Below, one piece after another: positions 55,713 through 63,079 of a stretch of 63,079 bases of DNA. The position numbers and the translations under genes are program-made. The notes below the pieces were generated by a model that searched no databases, had not been told where the DNA came from, and worked only from the letters and a program-made list of their open reading frames with translations. The first letter of the stretch is position 1. Every line of letters begins with the position of its first letter. The DNA comes from Rhodobacterales bacterium HKCCE3408. Lineage in GTDB: Bacteria; Pseudomonadota; Alphaproteobacteria; Rhodobacterales; Rhodobacteraceae. The stretch covers positions 1 to 63,079 of the forward strand of contig WVSN01000017.1 in assembly GCA_015689705.1 (NCBI GenBank). The letters run 5' to 3'.

Positions 55713-57413
55713 GTGAGGTATCCCGTGGCCGAGCAGATCGCCCATCCTCTGAAGACCCGCATCCGTGCGGGGAGGCAGGCGCTGCGCCGCACCTGGGCGA
55801 TCCTCCGCGACCGCGGCCCGAGCCAGGTGCAGTTCTGGTTCATCGCGCTGATGATCGGTATCGCCGCGGGCTTCGCCGCACTTCTCTTCCGCCGCGGGAT
55901 CGAGGCGCTGCAACAGGCGCTTTATGGCGTCGAGGACGTCCACCTTCTGCATACATTCGCGCAGGGGTTACCGTGGTACTGGATCCTCATGATCCCGACG
56001 CTCGGCGGCCTGGTCGTCGGTGTCATCCTGCACCGCTTCACGCCCGATGCGCGGGTCCGGTCGGTTGCCGATGTGATCGAAGGTGCGGCCCTGCGCGAGG
56101 GCCGGGTAGAGATGCGCGAGGGCCTTGCGTCGGCGCTCGCATCGCTCATCACGCTCGGCTCCGGCGGGTCGTCGGGCCGGGAAGGGCCGGTCGTGCACCT
56201 GGCCGCCGTGATCTCCACCCGCGTGTCCGAATGGATTCGCGCCGACGGCATCACGGGCCGCGATCTCCTGGGCTGTGCCGTGGCCGCCGCCGTGTCCGCG
56301 TCGTTCAACGCACCCATCGCCGGGGCGCTCTTCGCGCTCGAGGTCGTGCTGCGCCATTTCGCGGTGCACGCCTTCGCGCCGATCGTCATCGCATCCGCTG
56401 CAGGAACGGTCATCAACCGGCTGGAATTCGGGGATATTTCCGAATTCACCCTCGGCCGGGATTCGGCGCTCGAATTCTACCAGGAATTGCCAGCCTTCCT
56501 GATCCTCGGCCTCGTCTGCGGTCTGGTGGCCGTGGCCTTCATGCGCGCCATCCTCGTGACCGAGCGCACTGCCGGACGGCTTCAACGCCGCTATTCCGTG
56601 CCCCGCTGGCTCCGACCCGGGGCGGCGGGTCTCATCCTCGGCGGCATCGCGATCTTCTTCCCGCATATCATCGGCGTCGGCTACGAGACCACGTCGGCCG
56701 CGCTGACGGGCTCGATCCTTCTGCACGAGGCGGTGGTCTTCGCCATCGTCAAGACGGCGGCTGCGGCGATCACCATTGGCGGGCGCATGGGCGGCGGCGT
56801 GTTCTCGCCCTCGCTGATGATCGGGGCGCTGACCGGGCTGTCCTTCGGCCTGATCGCCACCGGCGTCTTCCCCGACGTGTCCGGCTCCGAAACGCTCTAC
56901 GCGCTTGCCGGAATGGGCGCGGTCGCGGCCGCCGTCCTTGGCGCGCCGATCTCGACCACGCTCATCGTGTTCGAGCTGACGGGCGACTGGCAGACCGGTC
57001 TCGCCGTCATGGTCGCGGTCTCCCTCTCGACCGCGCTGGCGTCGAAGCTCGTGCACCGCTCGTTCTTCCTGACGCAGCTCGAGAACCGGAACATCCATCT
57101 CGCCGCCGGGCCGCAGGCTTACCTTCTGGCCATGTTCCGCGTGCGCCGGGTGATGCGCCCGATGGACCACGACGCCGCCGCACCGCAGGACGCGCTGCTG
57201 ACGCTGGTCGAGCAGGGGATCTACACCGACGTGAACGCGACGCTGGAACGCGCGCTGCCGATCTTCGAGAAGACCGGCCTCGACTTCGTGCCCGTGGTCA
57301 CCTTGTCACCGCAGGGCGGGCCACCGGCTCTCGAAGGCGCGCTGTTCCACGTCGATGCGCTGAAAGCCTACAACCGCGCGCTGGCCGCCACCGCGGCCGA
57401 GGAGCACAGCTAG
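55713..57413 (+). CDS. ClC-family anion transporter/channel
   Basis: 566 residues from GTG (a GTG at 55725 with AGGT upstream is an alternative). There are ten or more membrane segments. ClC motifs: GSGGSSGREGPVVHLAAVI (about 148-166, with the gating Glu in GREGP), SASFNAPIAGALFALEVV (about 193-210), GGRMGGGVFSPSLMIGALTG. The residue aligned with the internal proton Glu203 of E. coli ClC-ec1 is Val (ALEVV), as in ClC channels. The Ser motif GSGIP of helix D is replaced by RVRSVADVIEG. The C-terminal about 90 residues may be a degenerate CBS region. Ion and mode are uncertain. Confidence 0.93.
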   Translation: MRYPVAEQIAHPLKTRIRAGRQALRRTWAILRDRGPSQVQFWFIALMIGIAAGFAALLFRRGIEALQQALYGVEDVHLLHTFAQGLPWYWILMIPTLGGLVVGVILHRFTPDARVRSVADVIEGAALREGRVEMREGLASALASLITLGSGGSSGREGPVVHLAAVISTRVSEWIRADGITGRDLLGCAVAAAVSASFNAPIAGALFALEVVLRHFAVHAFAPIVIASAAGTVINRLEFGDISEFTLGRDSALEFYQELPAFLILGLVCGLVAVAFMRAILVTERTAGRLQRRYSVPRWLRPGAAGLILGGIAIFFPHIIGVGYETTSAALTGSILLHEAVVFAIVKTAAAAITIGGRMGGGVFSPSLMIGALTGLSFGLIATGVFPDVSGSETLYALAGMGAVAAAVLGAPISTTLIVFELTGDWQTGLAVMVAVSLSTALASKLVHRSFFLTQLENRNIHLAAGPQAYLLAMFRVRRVMRPMDHDAAAPQDALLTLVEQGIYTDVNATLERALPIFEKTGLDFVPVVTLSPQGGPPALEGALFHVDALKAYNRALAATAAEEHS

Positions 57414-57751
57414 AGTTTCTCGACCGTCACGCGGTCGGTGTAGAAGGCGATGTGATCCTTGATCGCTTCCATCCCCGCTTTCGGCGTCTCGTAGCTCCAG
57501 GCCGCATTCGCCATCGACTCGCCCGGTGCGGTCACGGTGAAATAGCTGGCATCGCCCTTGTGCGGGCAGTGGGTCGACTTGTCCGTGCGCTCGAGGAACG
57601 CCATCGCCACGTCGTCGCGCGGGAAGTAGATGACGGGCGGGTAATCGCCCTCGGACAGTTCCAGGGCGTTGCGGCTTTCGGCGATGATCGAACCTGCGGT
57701 GCGCACCACCCATGTGGCGCCTGTCGGCCGTATCTTGATGTGGTCGGACAT
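57410..57751 (-). CDS. DUF427 family protein
   Basis: 113 residues. DUF427 hallmarks: STHCPHKGDASYFTV (about 60-74), AAWSYETPKAGMEAIKDHIAFY and VIYFPRDDVAM. The fold is a small beta-tent; enzymatic function is not established, although conserved Cys/His/Lys could form an active site. It converges with the ClC gene, sharing four bases at the stops (57410-57413). Cytosolic, with no signal. Confidence 0.93.
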   Translation of the reverse strand: MSDHIKIRPTGATWVVRTAGSIIAESRNALELSEGDYPPVIYFPRDDVAMAFLERTDKSTHCPHKGDASYFTVTAPGESMANAAWSYETPKAGMEAIKDHIAFYTDRVTVEKL

Positions 57752-57793
57752 GGCGCTGCCCCTCCCTCTGGCGTTTTATCTTCTCAGGCTGGT

Positions 57794-57815
57794 CCCGGGC
57801 GAAGATCTGCCCGGG
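57794..57815 (-). terminator. Hairpin downstream of the aminopeptidase gene
   Basis: CCCGGGC (57794-57800) pairs with GCCCGGG (57809-57815) around 8 bases. On the minus strand it begins 19 bases past the aminopeptidase stop, but no T-run follows, so it may act as a stabilising 3' hairpin or a weak terminator. Confidence 0.4.
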
Positions 57816-57833
57816 TGTCGTAACGGTTTTGCG

Positions 57834-59651
57834 TCAGAGCGGCGCCGTGGCTTTTGCAAGCCATTCGGCAACCGGGCCCTCAACGAGCGGTCCGATCTTC
57901 TCGGCGACCTCCCGATGATATTCATCGAGCCACCTGATTTCCAGCGCCGACAGCGCATCGCGGTCAATCAGGCGGCGGTCGATCGGCGCGAAGGTCAGGG
58001 TGTCGAAGGCCAGCATCTCGCGGTCGTCAGCCCCCGGAAGGTCGGGCGCCTCGATCACGACGAGCAGGTTCTCGATCCGGATACCGAACCGCCCCTCGCG
58101 GTAATATCCGGGCTCGTTCGACAGGATCATCCCGGGCTCCAGCGCGACGTCCGAAATGCGCGACAGCCGTTGCGGTCCTTCGTGCACGCCCAGGAAAACC
58201 CCGACGCCGTGGCCGGTGCCGTGATCGTAATCGCGCCCGGCCGCCCAGAGCGGCGCACGGGCGAGCGCGTCGAGATCGCGCCCGGCCAGGCCTTTCGGGA
58301 ACCGCGCCCGGCTGACCGCGATCATGCCGCGGAGCACCTGCGTGAACGCCTCGCGCTCCTCCGCTCCGATCTCGCCCACGGGCAGGGTGCGGGTGATGTC
58401 GGTCGTGCCGTCTTCGTATTGAGCGCCGCTGTCGATCAGAAACAGCTGGCCCGGCCGGATCGTGGCGTTCGTCCCGTCCGTCACGCGGTAATGGACGATC
58501 GCGCCGTTCGGCCCCGCGCCCGCGATCGTGTCGAAGGACACGTCGCGCAGCGCCCCGGTGTCGGACCGGAAGCCCTCCAGCGCACGCACGCAGTCGATCT
58601 CGGTCAGACCGCCCTTCGGCGCGGTTTCGTCGAACCAGTGCAGGAAGCGCGCCACCGCAGCGCCGTCGCGCAGATGGGCCCCCTGTGTTGCCGCGATTTC
58701 CGCCGGATGCTTGATCGCCTTGGGCAGCCGGCAGGGATCGTCTCCGGCGACGGTCTCGATTCCGCTGGCCTCGAGCGTCGCCGAGATGGCGGCCGCCGTC
58801 ACCGACGGGTCGAGCCGCACCGGCCCGTGCAGGGCTTCGAGCGCCGGCTTGAACGCCTCCGGACGATGCACGGCAACGCCGTTCGGCAGATCGAACCCAT
58901 AGAGCTTCGAGGGTTCGGTGAAGACGTCCATCTGTCCGTCCGAATGCAGGATCGCGAAGGCCAGCATCAGCGGCGTGTGGGGAATGTCGCCGCCGCGAAT
59001 GTTCAGCGCCCAGGCGATGGAGTCGGGCTGCGTCAGGACAGTCGCGGCATGGCCCGCCTTGGCGAGGTCCGCGGCCACCAGCTTGATCTTCTCCGCCGCG
59101 CTCCGTCCGGCCAGCCTGTCCGGCCAGATGGACGCTTTCCCGACCGGCGCGTCCGGCTGGTCCTCCCAGATCCGGTCGATCAGGTTTTCCGACGGCCGCA
59201 GCCCGATCTGCTTCGGACCGAGCGCTTTCTCCAGCCGCGTCACCTCGGCCATCGTGTGCAGCCACGGATCGTAGGCGACCGTGCCGCCGCGGGGCAGGGC
59301 CTCGGCCAGCCAGTCCTCGAGTTTCGTCTTGGGCCACGGCACCGGCTCGAAGCTGCCCTGATCGGTCTGCGACCGGACCTGCAGCGTGTAGCGGCCATCG
59401 GTGAAGACGGCCGCACGGTCCTTCAGCGCCACCGCGAACCCGGCCGATCCGGTGAACCCGGTCAGCCAGGCCAGCCGTTCATCGCGGGCCGGGACATATT
59501 CGCCCTGATGCGCGTCGGACCGGGGTACGATGAACGCGTCGTAGCCCTCGGCGGCCATCTCCTCGCGCAATTTCGCCAGCCGAGGCGGCCCCTGATCGGG
59601 AGAGGTCGACGCTGTGAAGGTCTGGAAGCGGGTGGGCGAGGTATCGGTCAT
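57834..59651 (-). CDS. Xaa-Pro aminopeptidase (M24B, aminopeptidase P-like)
   Basis: 605 residues from MTDTSPTRFQTFTASTSPDQ (an ATG 12 codons upstream is possible). Two N-terminal creatinase-like domains (EEMAAEGYDAFIVPRSDAHQ at about 30-49; LTGFTGSAGFAVAL) precede the pita-bread catalytic domain. Metal ligands are seen in FLIDSGAQYEDGTTDITRT (two Asp), HGTGHGVGVFLGVHEGP (His), and ILSNEPGYYREGRFGIRIEN (two Glu). The three-domain, about 600-residue form resembles eukaryotic cytosolic aminopeptidase P. It removes N-terminal residues before proline. Confidence 0.95.
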   Translation of the reverse strand: MTDTSPTRFQTFTASTSPDQGPPRLAKLREEMAAEGYDAFIVPRSDAHQGEYVPARDERLAWLTGFTGSAGFAVALKDRAAVFTDGRYTLQVRSQTDQGSFEPVPWPKTKLEDWLAEALPRGGTVAYDPWLHTMAEVTRLEKALGPKQIGLRPSENLIDRIWEDQPDAPVGKASIWPDRLAGRSAAEKIKLVAADLAKAGHAATVLTQPDSIAWALNIRGGDIPHTPLMLAFAILHSDGQMDVFTEPSKLYGFDLPNGVAVHRPEAFKPALEALHGPVRLDPSVTAAAISATLEASGIETVAGDDPCRLPKAIKHPAEIAATQGAHLRDGAAVARFLHWFDETAPKGGLTEIDCVRALEGFRSDTGALRDVSFDTIAGAGPNGAIVHYRVTDGTNATIRPGQLFLIDSGAQYEDGTTDITRTLPVGEIGAEEREAFTQVLRGMIAVSRARFPKGLAGRDLDALARAPLWAAGRDYDHGTGHGVGVFLGVHEGPQRLSRISDVALEPGMILSNEPGYYREGRFGIRIENLLVVIEAPDLPGADDREMLAFDTLTFAPIDRRLIDRDALSALEIRWLDEYHREVAEKIGPLVEGPVAEWLAKATAPL

Positions 59652-59703
59652 GGGCGGACGGTGCAACGCCCCCGCGGATTTGTCCATGCGCCGGGCCTGT
59701 CCG

Positions 59704-61575
59704 TCAGCTTGCCTTCTTGATACCCGCGAAGCGCGCCCGGGCGCGCGGATCGGCGTCGAACAGGCTGGCCAGCTGCTCGGTCATCGCGCCGGCCAGCTGC
59801 TCCACGTCCGTGATCGTCACGGCGCGGTCGTAATAGCGCGTCACGTCGTGGCCGATCCCGATCGCCAGAAGTTCCACCGCCTTCCGCCGCTCCACCATCG
59901 CGATCACGTCGCGGAGGTGTTTTTCGAGGTAGTTGGCGGGGTTGACCGACAAAGTTGAATCATCGACCGGGGCACCGTCCGAGATCACCATCAGGATCTT
60001 CCGCGCCTCGCGGCGGTTCAGCATCCGCCGGTGCGCCCATTCCAGCGCCTCGCCGTCGATGTTCTCCTTCAGGAGCCCTTCCTTCATCATCAGCCCGAGA
60101 TTGTCGCGCACCCGCCGCCAAGGCGCGTCGGCCGACTTGTAGATGATGTGGCGCAGGTCGTTCAGGCGCCCGGGCTGTTGCGGCCGGCCCTCGGCCAGCC
60201 AGTCCTCGCGCGCACGGCCGCCCTTCCACGCCCGCGTCGTGAAGCCGAGGATCTCGACCTTCACCTGGCAGCGTTCCAGCGTCCGGGCCAGCACGTCGGC
60301 GCAGATCGCGGCAATCGAGATCGGCCGTCCGCGCATCGAGCCGGAATTGTCCAGAAGCAGCGTCACGACCGTGTCGCGGAACTCGGTGTCCTTCTCGATC
60401 TTGAAGCTCAGCGGCGTCGTCGGGTTGGCCACCACGCGCGCCAGCCGCCCGGCATCGAGGATGCCTTCGTCGCGGTCGAATTCCCACGACCGGTTCTGCT
60501 GCGCCTGCAACCGACGCTGAAGCTTGTTCGCCAGCCGCGACACCGCCCCCTTCAGCGGTTCGAGCTGCTGGTCGAGATAGGCGCGCAGGCGTTCCAGCTC
60601 CTGCGGCTCGGCCAGGTCCTCGGCCGCGATCTCCTCGTCGTAGGAAGTCGAGTAGACCTTGTAGGTCGGGTCGGCCTCGGAATGGGGCGCGGGCGGGGGC
60701 GGTTCGAGCGGGGCCTCGCCGTCGGGCAGTTCCTGCTCCTCGGCCTCTTCCATGTCGCCCGAATCGTCCATCGTCAGTTCCGCCTGCGCGGCGTCCTGCG
60801 TCTGGTCCTGGCTCGACTCGGCCGTCGTCTCGTCGTCCTCCTCGGCAGCCTCGTCCTCGCCGGTCGAATCCGGCTGTTCCTCGTCGTCGGCCTCCGCGTC
60901 GTCATCGGACTCGTCTTCAAGATCGTCGGGGTCGTCGCCCAACTGGTCGCCATAGCCGAGATCGTCGATCAGCTGCCGCGCGAGCTTGGCAAAGGCGGTC
61001 TGGTCCTTCAGCGCGGCGTCCAGCCCTTCCAGCGTCTCGCCGCAGCGGTCCTCGATGAAGCCGCGCCACAGTTCGAGCACGTTGGCGGCCTCGGGCGGCA
61101 GGGTGCGGCCCGTCGACATTTCGCGGATCAGGTATCCCGCCGCCGTCGCCAGCGGCGCGTCCGAGGCCTGGCGCAGCTCGCCATAGCCCTTGCGGCGCGC
61201 CTCGGTCCCGATCTTGGCGTCGATGTTCGACGCCGTGCCGGGCATCTCGCGCGCGCCGATCGCCTCGCAGCGCGCAGTTTCCATCGCCTCCATCAGATCG
61301 CGCGCCATCGCGCCCGAGGGCTGGTAGCGGGTGGCCGTGCCCAGATCGTGGTAGCGGTGGCGCAGCGCCAGCGCGTCGGCGGTGCCGCGCGCCATCACGA
61401 CCTCGTCGCGGGTCATCCGGCGGCTGACCTGCGGCAGGCGCAGCCCGTCGCCGGTCGAGCCCGGCGGATCGACGGAATAGGTCACGCCAAGTTCCCGGTC
61501 CCCGGCCAGAGTCCGGGTCGCCTCGGCCAGGGCTTTCTTGAACGGATCGGCGGGATTGTCGGTCGGCTTGTTCAT
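59704..61575 (-). CDS. cobT: Cobaltochelatase subunit CobT
   Basis: 623 residues. A conserved N-terminal region (about 1-220) is followed by a very acidic low-complexity stretch (about 225-300, runs of Glu/Asp, typical of CobT) and a C-terminal von Willebrand A domain with [24 protein letters not shown] (about 403-421) and [14 protein letters not shown]. With CobS (AAA+) it drives cobalt insertion by CobN into hydrogenobyrinate a,c-diamide in aerobic B12 synthesis. cobS and cobN are not in the window; cobS is likely to be elsewhere upstream or unlinked. Confidence 0.96.
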   Translation of the reverse strand: MNKPTDNPADPFKKALAEATRTLAGDRELGVTYSVDPPGSTGDGLRLPQVSRRMTRDEVVMARGTADALALRHRYHDLGTATRYQPSGAMARDLMEAMETARCEAIGAREMPGTASNIDAKIGTEARRKGYGELRQASDAPLATAAGYLIREMSTGRTLPPEAANVLELWRGFIEDRCGETLEGLDAALKDQTAFAKLARQLIDDLGYGDQLGDDPDDLEDESDDDAEADDEEQPDSTGEDEAAEEDDETTAESSQDQTQDAAQAELTMDDSGDMEEAEEQELPDGEAPLEPPPPAPHSEADPTYKVYSTSYDEEIAAEDLAEPQELERLRAYLDQQLEPLKGAVSRLANKLQRRLQAQQNRSWEFDRDEGILDAGRLARVVANPTTPLSFKIEKDTEFRDTVVTLLLDNSGSMRGRPISIAAICADVLARTLERCQVKVEILGFTTRAWKGGRAREDWLAEGRPQQPGRLNDLRHIIYKSADAPWRRVRDNLGLMMKEGLLKENIDGEALEWAHRRMLNRREARKILMVISDGAPVDDSTLSVNPANYLEKHLRDVIAMVERRKAVELLAIGIGHDVTRYYDRAVTITDVEQLAGAMTEQLASLFDADPRARARFAGIKKAS

Positions 61576-61691
61576 GCGCCTTTATATGCGCCGCATGGGG
61601 CCGGAGGACAATCGCCACCGTTAAGCGATCGGTCAGGATTTCCGGCCTAGTCTCGCGCCCGGGGCGTGCATGTGGGCCCGAGGGACATGCT

Positions 61692-62606
61692 GTGAGGGTG
61701 AGACGGCTCTTCGCCGCCGCGGCTCTGGCCGCGCTGGCCGCGCAACCCGCGCGGTCCGATACCGTGTGCGAAGCGATCGACGATCTTCTGATGACCGGAA
61801 TCATGCTGCTCGACGTCAGCCTCGGCGGCTCCGGGCGCGACAACCGGCTGATCGGGCGCATCCGGTCGCAGCTCGACTGGGTGGCGGTGGTCGGCGGCGG
61901 GCTCCGCACCACCAACCCCGATCTTCACGGCGCGCTCGAACAGGTCCGCCGCCAGGGCGAAGCGCTCTATGAGATCGCGACGGCAACCGACGGACGTATC
62001 AGCCGCCAGTCGGTCGAGGTCTTCCACGGCCAGGTGCGGCGGCTGCACATGCGGCAGGGCTGCGGCCGTTCGCAAAGTCCCTATGCCTCGGCCGAGGGCA
62101 GCGGCGCGGCCCATGCCTCGGGCGAGCTGCCCGCATCGGTCGCGGCTTCCGGCCCCGGCGGATCGGGCGGCGGGGGCGAGTCGAGCCGGCGCGGCCCGCG
62201 GGACTGGTACGCCGAGGCGCAGAACAAGCAGGAGATCCACCTCTGGACGATCTTCACGCTGCTCGCGCTCGTGGTGGTGCCGCCGCTTTTCGGGCTGGAA
62301 CGCCGTCGCGCCCGCCGCGGCACCCGCTATCTCTTCACTGCGACGGCCGAGCTTCTCTGGCCGGGCGGCCGGCGCAGCCCGGCGCGGTTTCTCGACATCT
62401 CGTGCCTCGGTGCGCGGCTCATCCTCGAAGAGCCGATCGGTCCCGGCGCGGAGTTCGCGATCGAGATCGAGGGCGCGAGCCTGCCGGCGCGCGTCATGTG
62501 GTCTCACGACCTGCTGGCCGGCGTGATGTTCACCGCGCGGCAGGGCGAGGACGTGATCGACGGGCTGCGCCGCACGCAGGAAATGTTCTACGGGCTGCGC
62601 GCCTGA
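61692..62606 (+). CDS. Exported/membrane PilZ-domain protein
   Basis: 304 residues from GTG. A signal peptide (RRLFAAAALAALAAQPARS) is followed by an exported region with two Cys (DTVCEAIDD and RQGCGRSQ), a Gly/Ser linker, one transmembrane helix (about 190-206, HLWTIFTLLALVVVPPLFG), then a cytoplasmic PilZ domain with RRARRGTRY (RxxxR) and LDISCLGARL (DxSxxG), the c-di-GMP-binding signatures. It is a candidate c-di-GMP sensor linking periplasm and cytosol. Divergent from cobT across 116 bases. The next gene starts within its stop. Confidence 0.82.
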   Translation: MRVRRLFAAAALAALAAQPARSDTVCEAIDDLLMTGIMLLDVSLGGSGRDNRLIGRIRSQLDWVAVVGGGLRTTNPDLHGALEQVRRQGEALYEIATATDGRISRQSVEVFHGQVRRLHMRQGCGRSQSPYASAEGSGAAHASGELPASVAASGPGGSGGGGESSRRGPRDWYAEAQNKQEIHLWTIFTLLALVVVPPLFGLERRRARRGTRYLFTATAELLWPGGRRSPARFLDISCLGARLILEEPIGPGAEFAIEIEGASLPARVMWSHDLLAGVMFTARQGEDVIDGLRRTQEMFYGLRA

Positions 62607-63079
62607 TGCGGGCCGGGGCGCGGTACATCGCCGTGGCGGCGCTCGGGTCGCTGTCGCTTCCCGCCCGGGCCGATCCGGTCTGTACCGCCTATGCCGACCT
62701 GTCGGCGGCCCTGCATCTTGTCGAGGGTATCCGTTCGGCCGGGCCAAGCCCCGGCGCTGCGCTGCTTCTGCAGGACCGGCTCAGCGCGATCACGGCAGCG
62801 GGGCCAGGGCTGGCGGCGGTCGCGCCCGCCGCGGCGGCCGAGGTCGGGCTTCTGTCCGACGCGGTGGCTCAGCTATCCCGGATGGTCGCGACCGAGGCCG
62901 GGCGCGGGCAGATCGACCCGGATTCGGTCGCGGCGCTCGGGCAGGCGATCCAGTTCCGGCGGACCCTTCGCGGCTGTGCCCTGTCGCGCGCGGGGCGATC
63001 CGGCCCGCCTCCAGCGGTGCCCGGGGCCGGCGTCGCGGCGCCGCCATCCGCCGAGGCGCGCGCCCGCCTCGTCGCCGTC
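62606..63079 (+). CDS. Paralogue of the preceding exported protein (partial, C-terminus outside window)
   Basis: 158 residues visible, open at the right edge. A signal peptide (ARYIAVAALGSLSLPARA) is followed by DPVCTAYADLSAALHLVEG and GQIDPDSVAALGQAIQFRR then RGC. The two-Cys layout and spacing match the exported part of the upstream PilZ protein, so this is likely a tandem paralogue. Whether it also ends in a PilZ domain cannot be seen. Its ATG shares its A with the upstream stop (TGATG). Confidence 0.7.
   Translation, partial: MRAGARYIAVAALGSLSLPARADPVCTAYADLSAALHLVEGIRSAGPSPGAALLLQDRLSAITAAGPGLAAVAPAAAAEVGLLSDAVAQLSRMVATEAGRGQIDPDSVAALGQAIQFRRTLRGCALSRAGRSGPPPAVPGAGVAAPPSAEARARLVAV

Overview
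The window is high-G+C alphaproteobacterial chromosome, most likely from the Rhodobacterales (Rhodobacter/Roseobacter relatives). The pointers are the gene content and order: an mraZ-to-recN division and cell-wall cluster carrying two DUF2484 genes, an aerobic-type cobT, a DUF1127 gene followed by CcsR-type small-RNA hairpins, an UpsM-like RNA ahead of mraZ, and tandem short prepilin-like proteins. I cannot name the species.

Bases 1 to about 18,400 (minus strand) hold a nearly complete extracellular-type contractile injection system (eCIS, the Afp/PVC/MAC class). In transcription order it encodes an AAA ATPase, a DUF4255 protein, two lineage-specific proteins, the sheath, a first tube protein, a small assembly protein, a tiny CTG-started DUF6760-like protein, a second tube protein, a Pro/Ala-rich protein, a LysM tube adaptor, a hub (late control D), a spike, a PAAR tip, a gp25 wedge, a 1715-residue baseplate protein, and a second baseplate protein cut by the window edge. 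Eight junctions are 4-base stop/start overlaps, which indicates one translationally coupled operon. Tape measure, fibre and effector genes are not visible and would lie to the left of base 1. No capsid, terminase or integrase genes and no type VI membrane-complex genes are present.

Bases 18,590-30,000 hold a tRNA-Gly(GCC) with its terminator, two tandem prepilin-like beta-sandwich proteins, pyruvate carboxylase, a UvrD/PcrA helicase with an unusual lower-G+C in-frame insert, a small receiver-like protein, an array of six hairpins with CCTCCC loops behind a DUF1127 gene (CcsR/CcaF1-like), an MFS transporter and the Fe-S carrier ATPase Mrp/ApbC.

Bases 30,200-55,630 are the dcw cluster: UpsM-like leader RNA, mraZ, rsmH, ftsL, ftsI, murE, murF, mraY, murD, ftsW, murG, murC, murB, ddl, ftsQ, ftsA, ftsZ, then lpxC, bamD and recN. 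Interspersed are accessory genes (DUF6524-like, a P-loop ATPase, a VOC protein, two DUF2484 proteins and several very small ORFs). An intrinsic terminator and a perfect DnaA box separate ftsA from ftsZ. Together these genes make lipid II, build the septal machinery, commit to lipid A synthesis, assemble outer-membrane proteins and repair DNA.

Bases 55,700-63,079 hold a ClC-family anion transporter, a DUF427 protein, an Xaa-Pro aminopeptidase, the cobaltochelatase subunit CobT, and a pair of exported or membrane proteins, the first with a PilZ domain and the second cut by the window edge.
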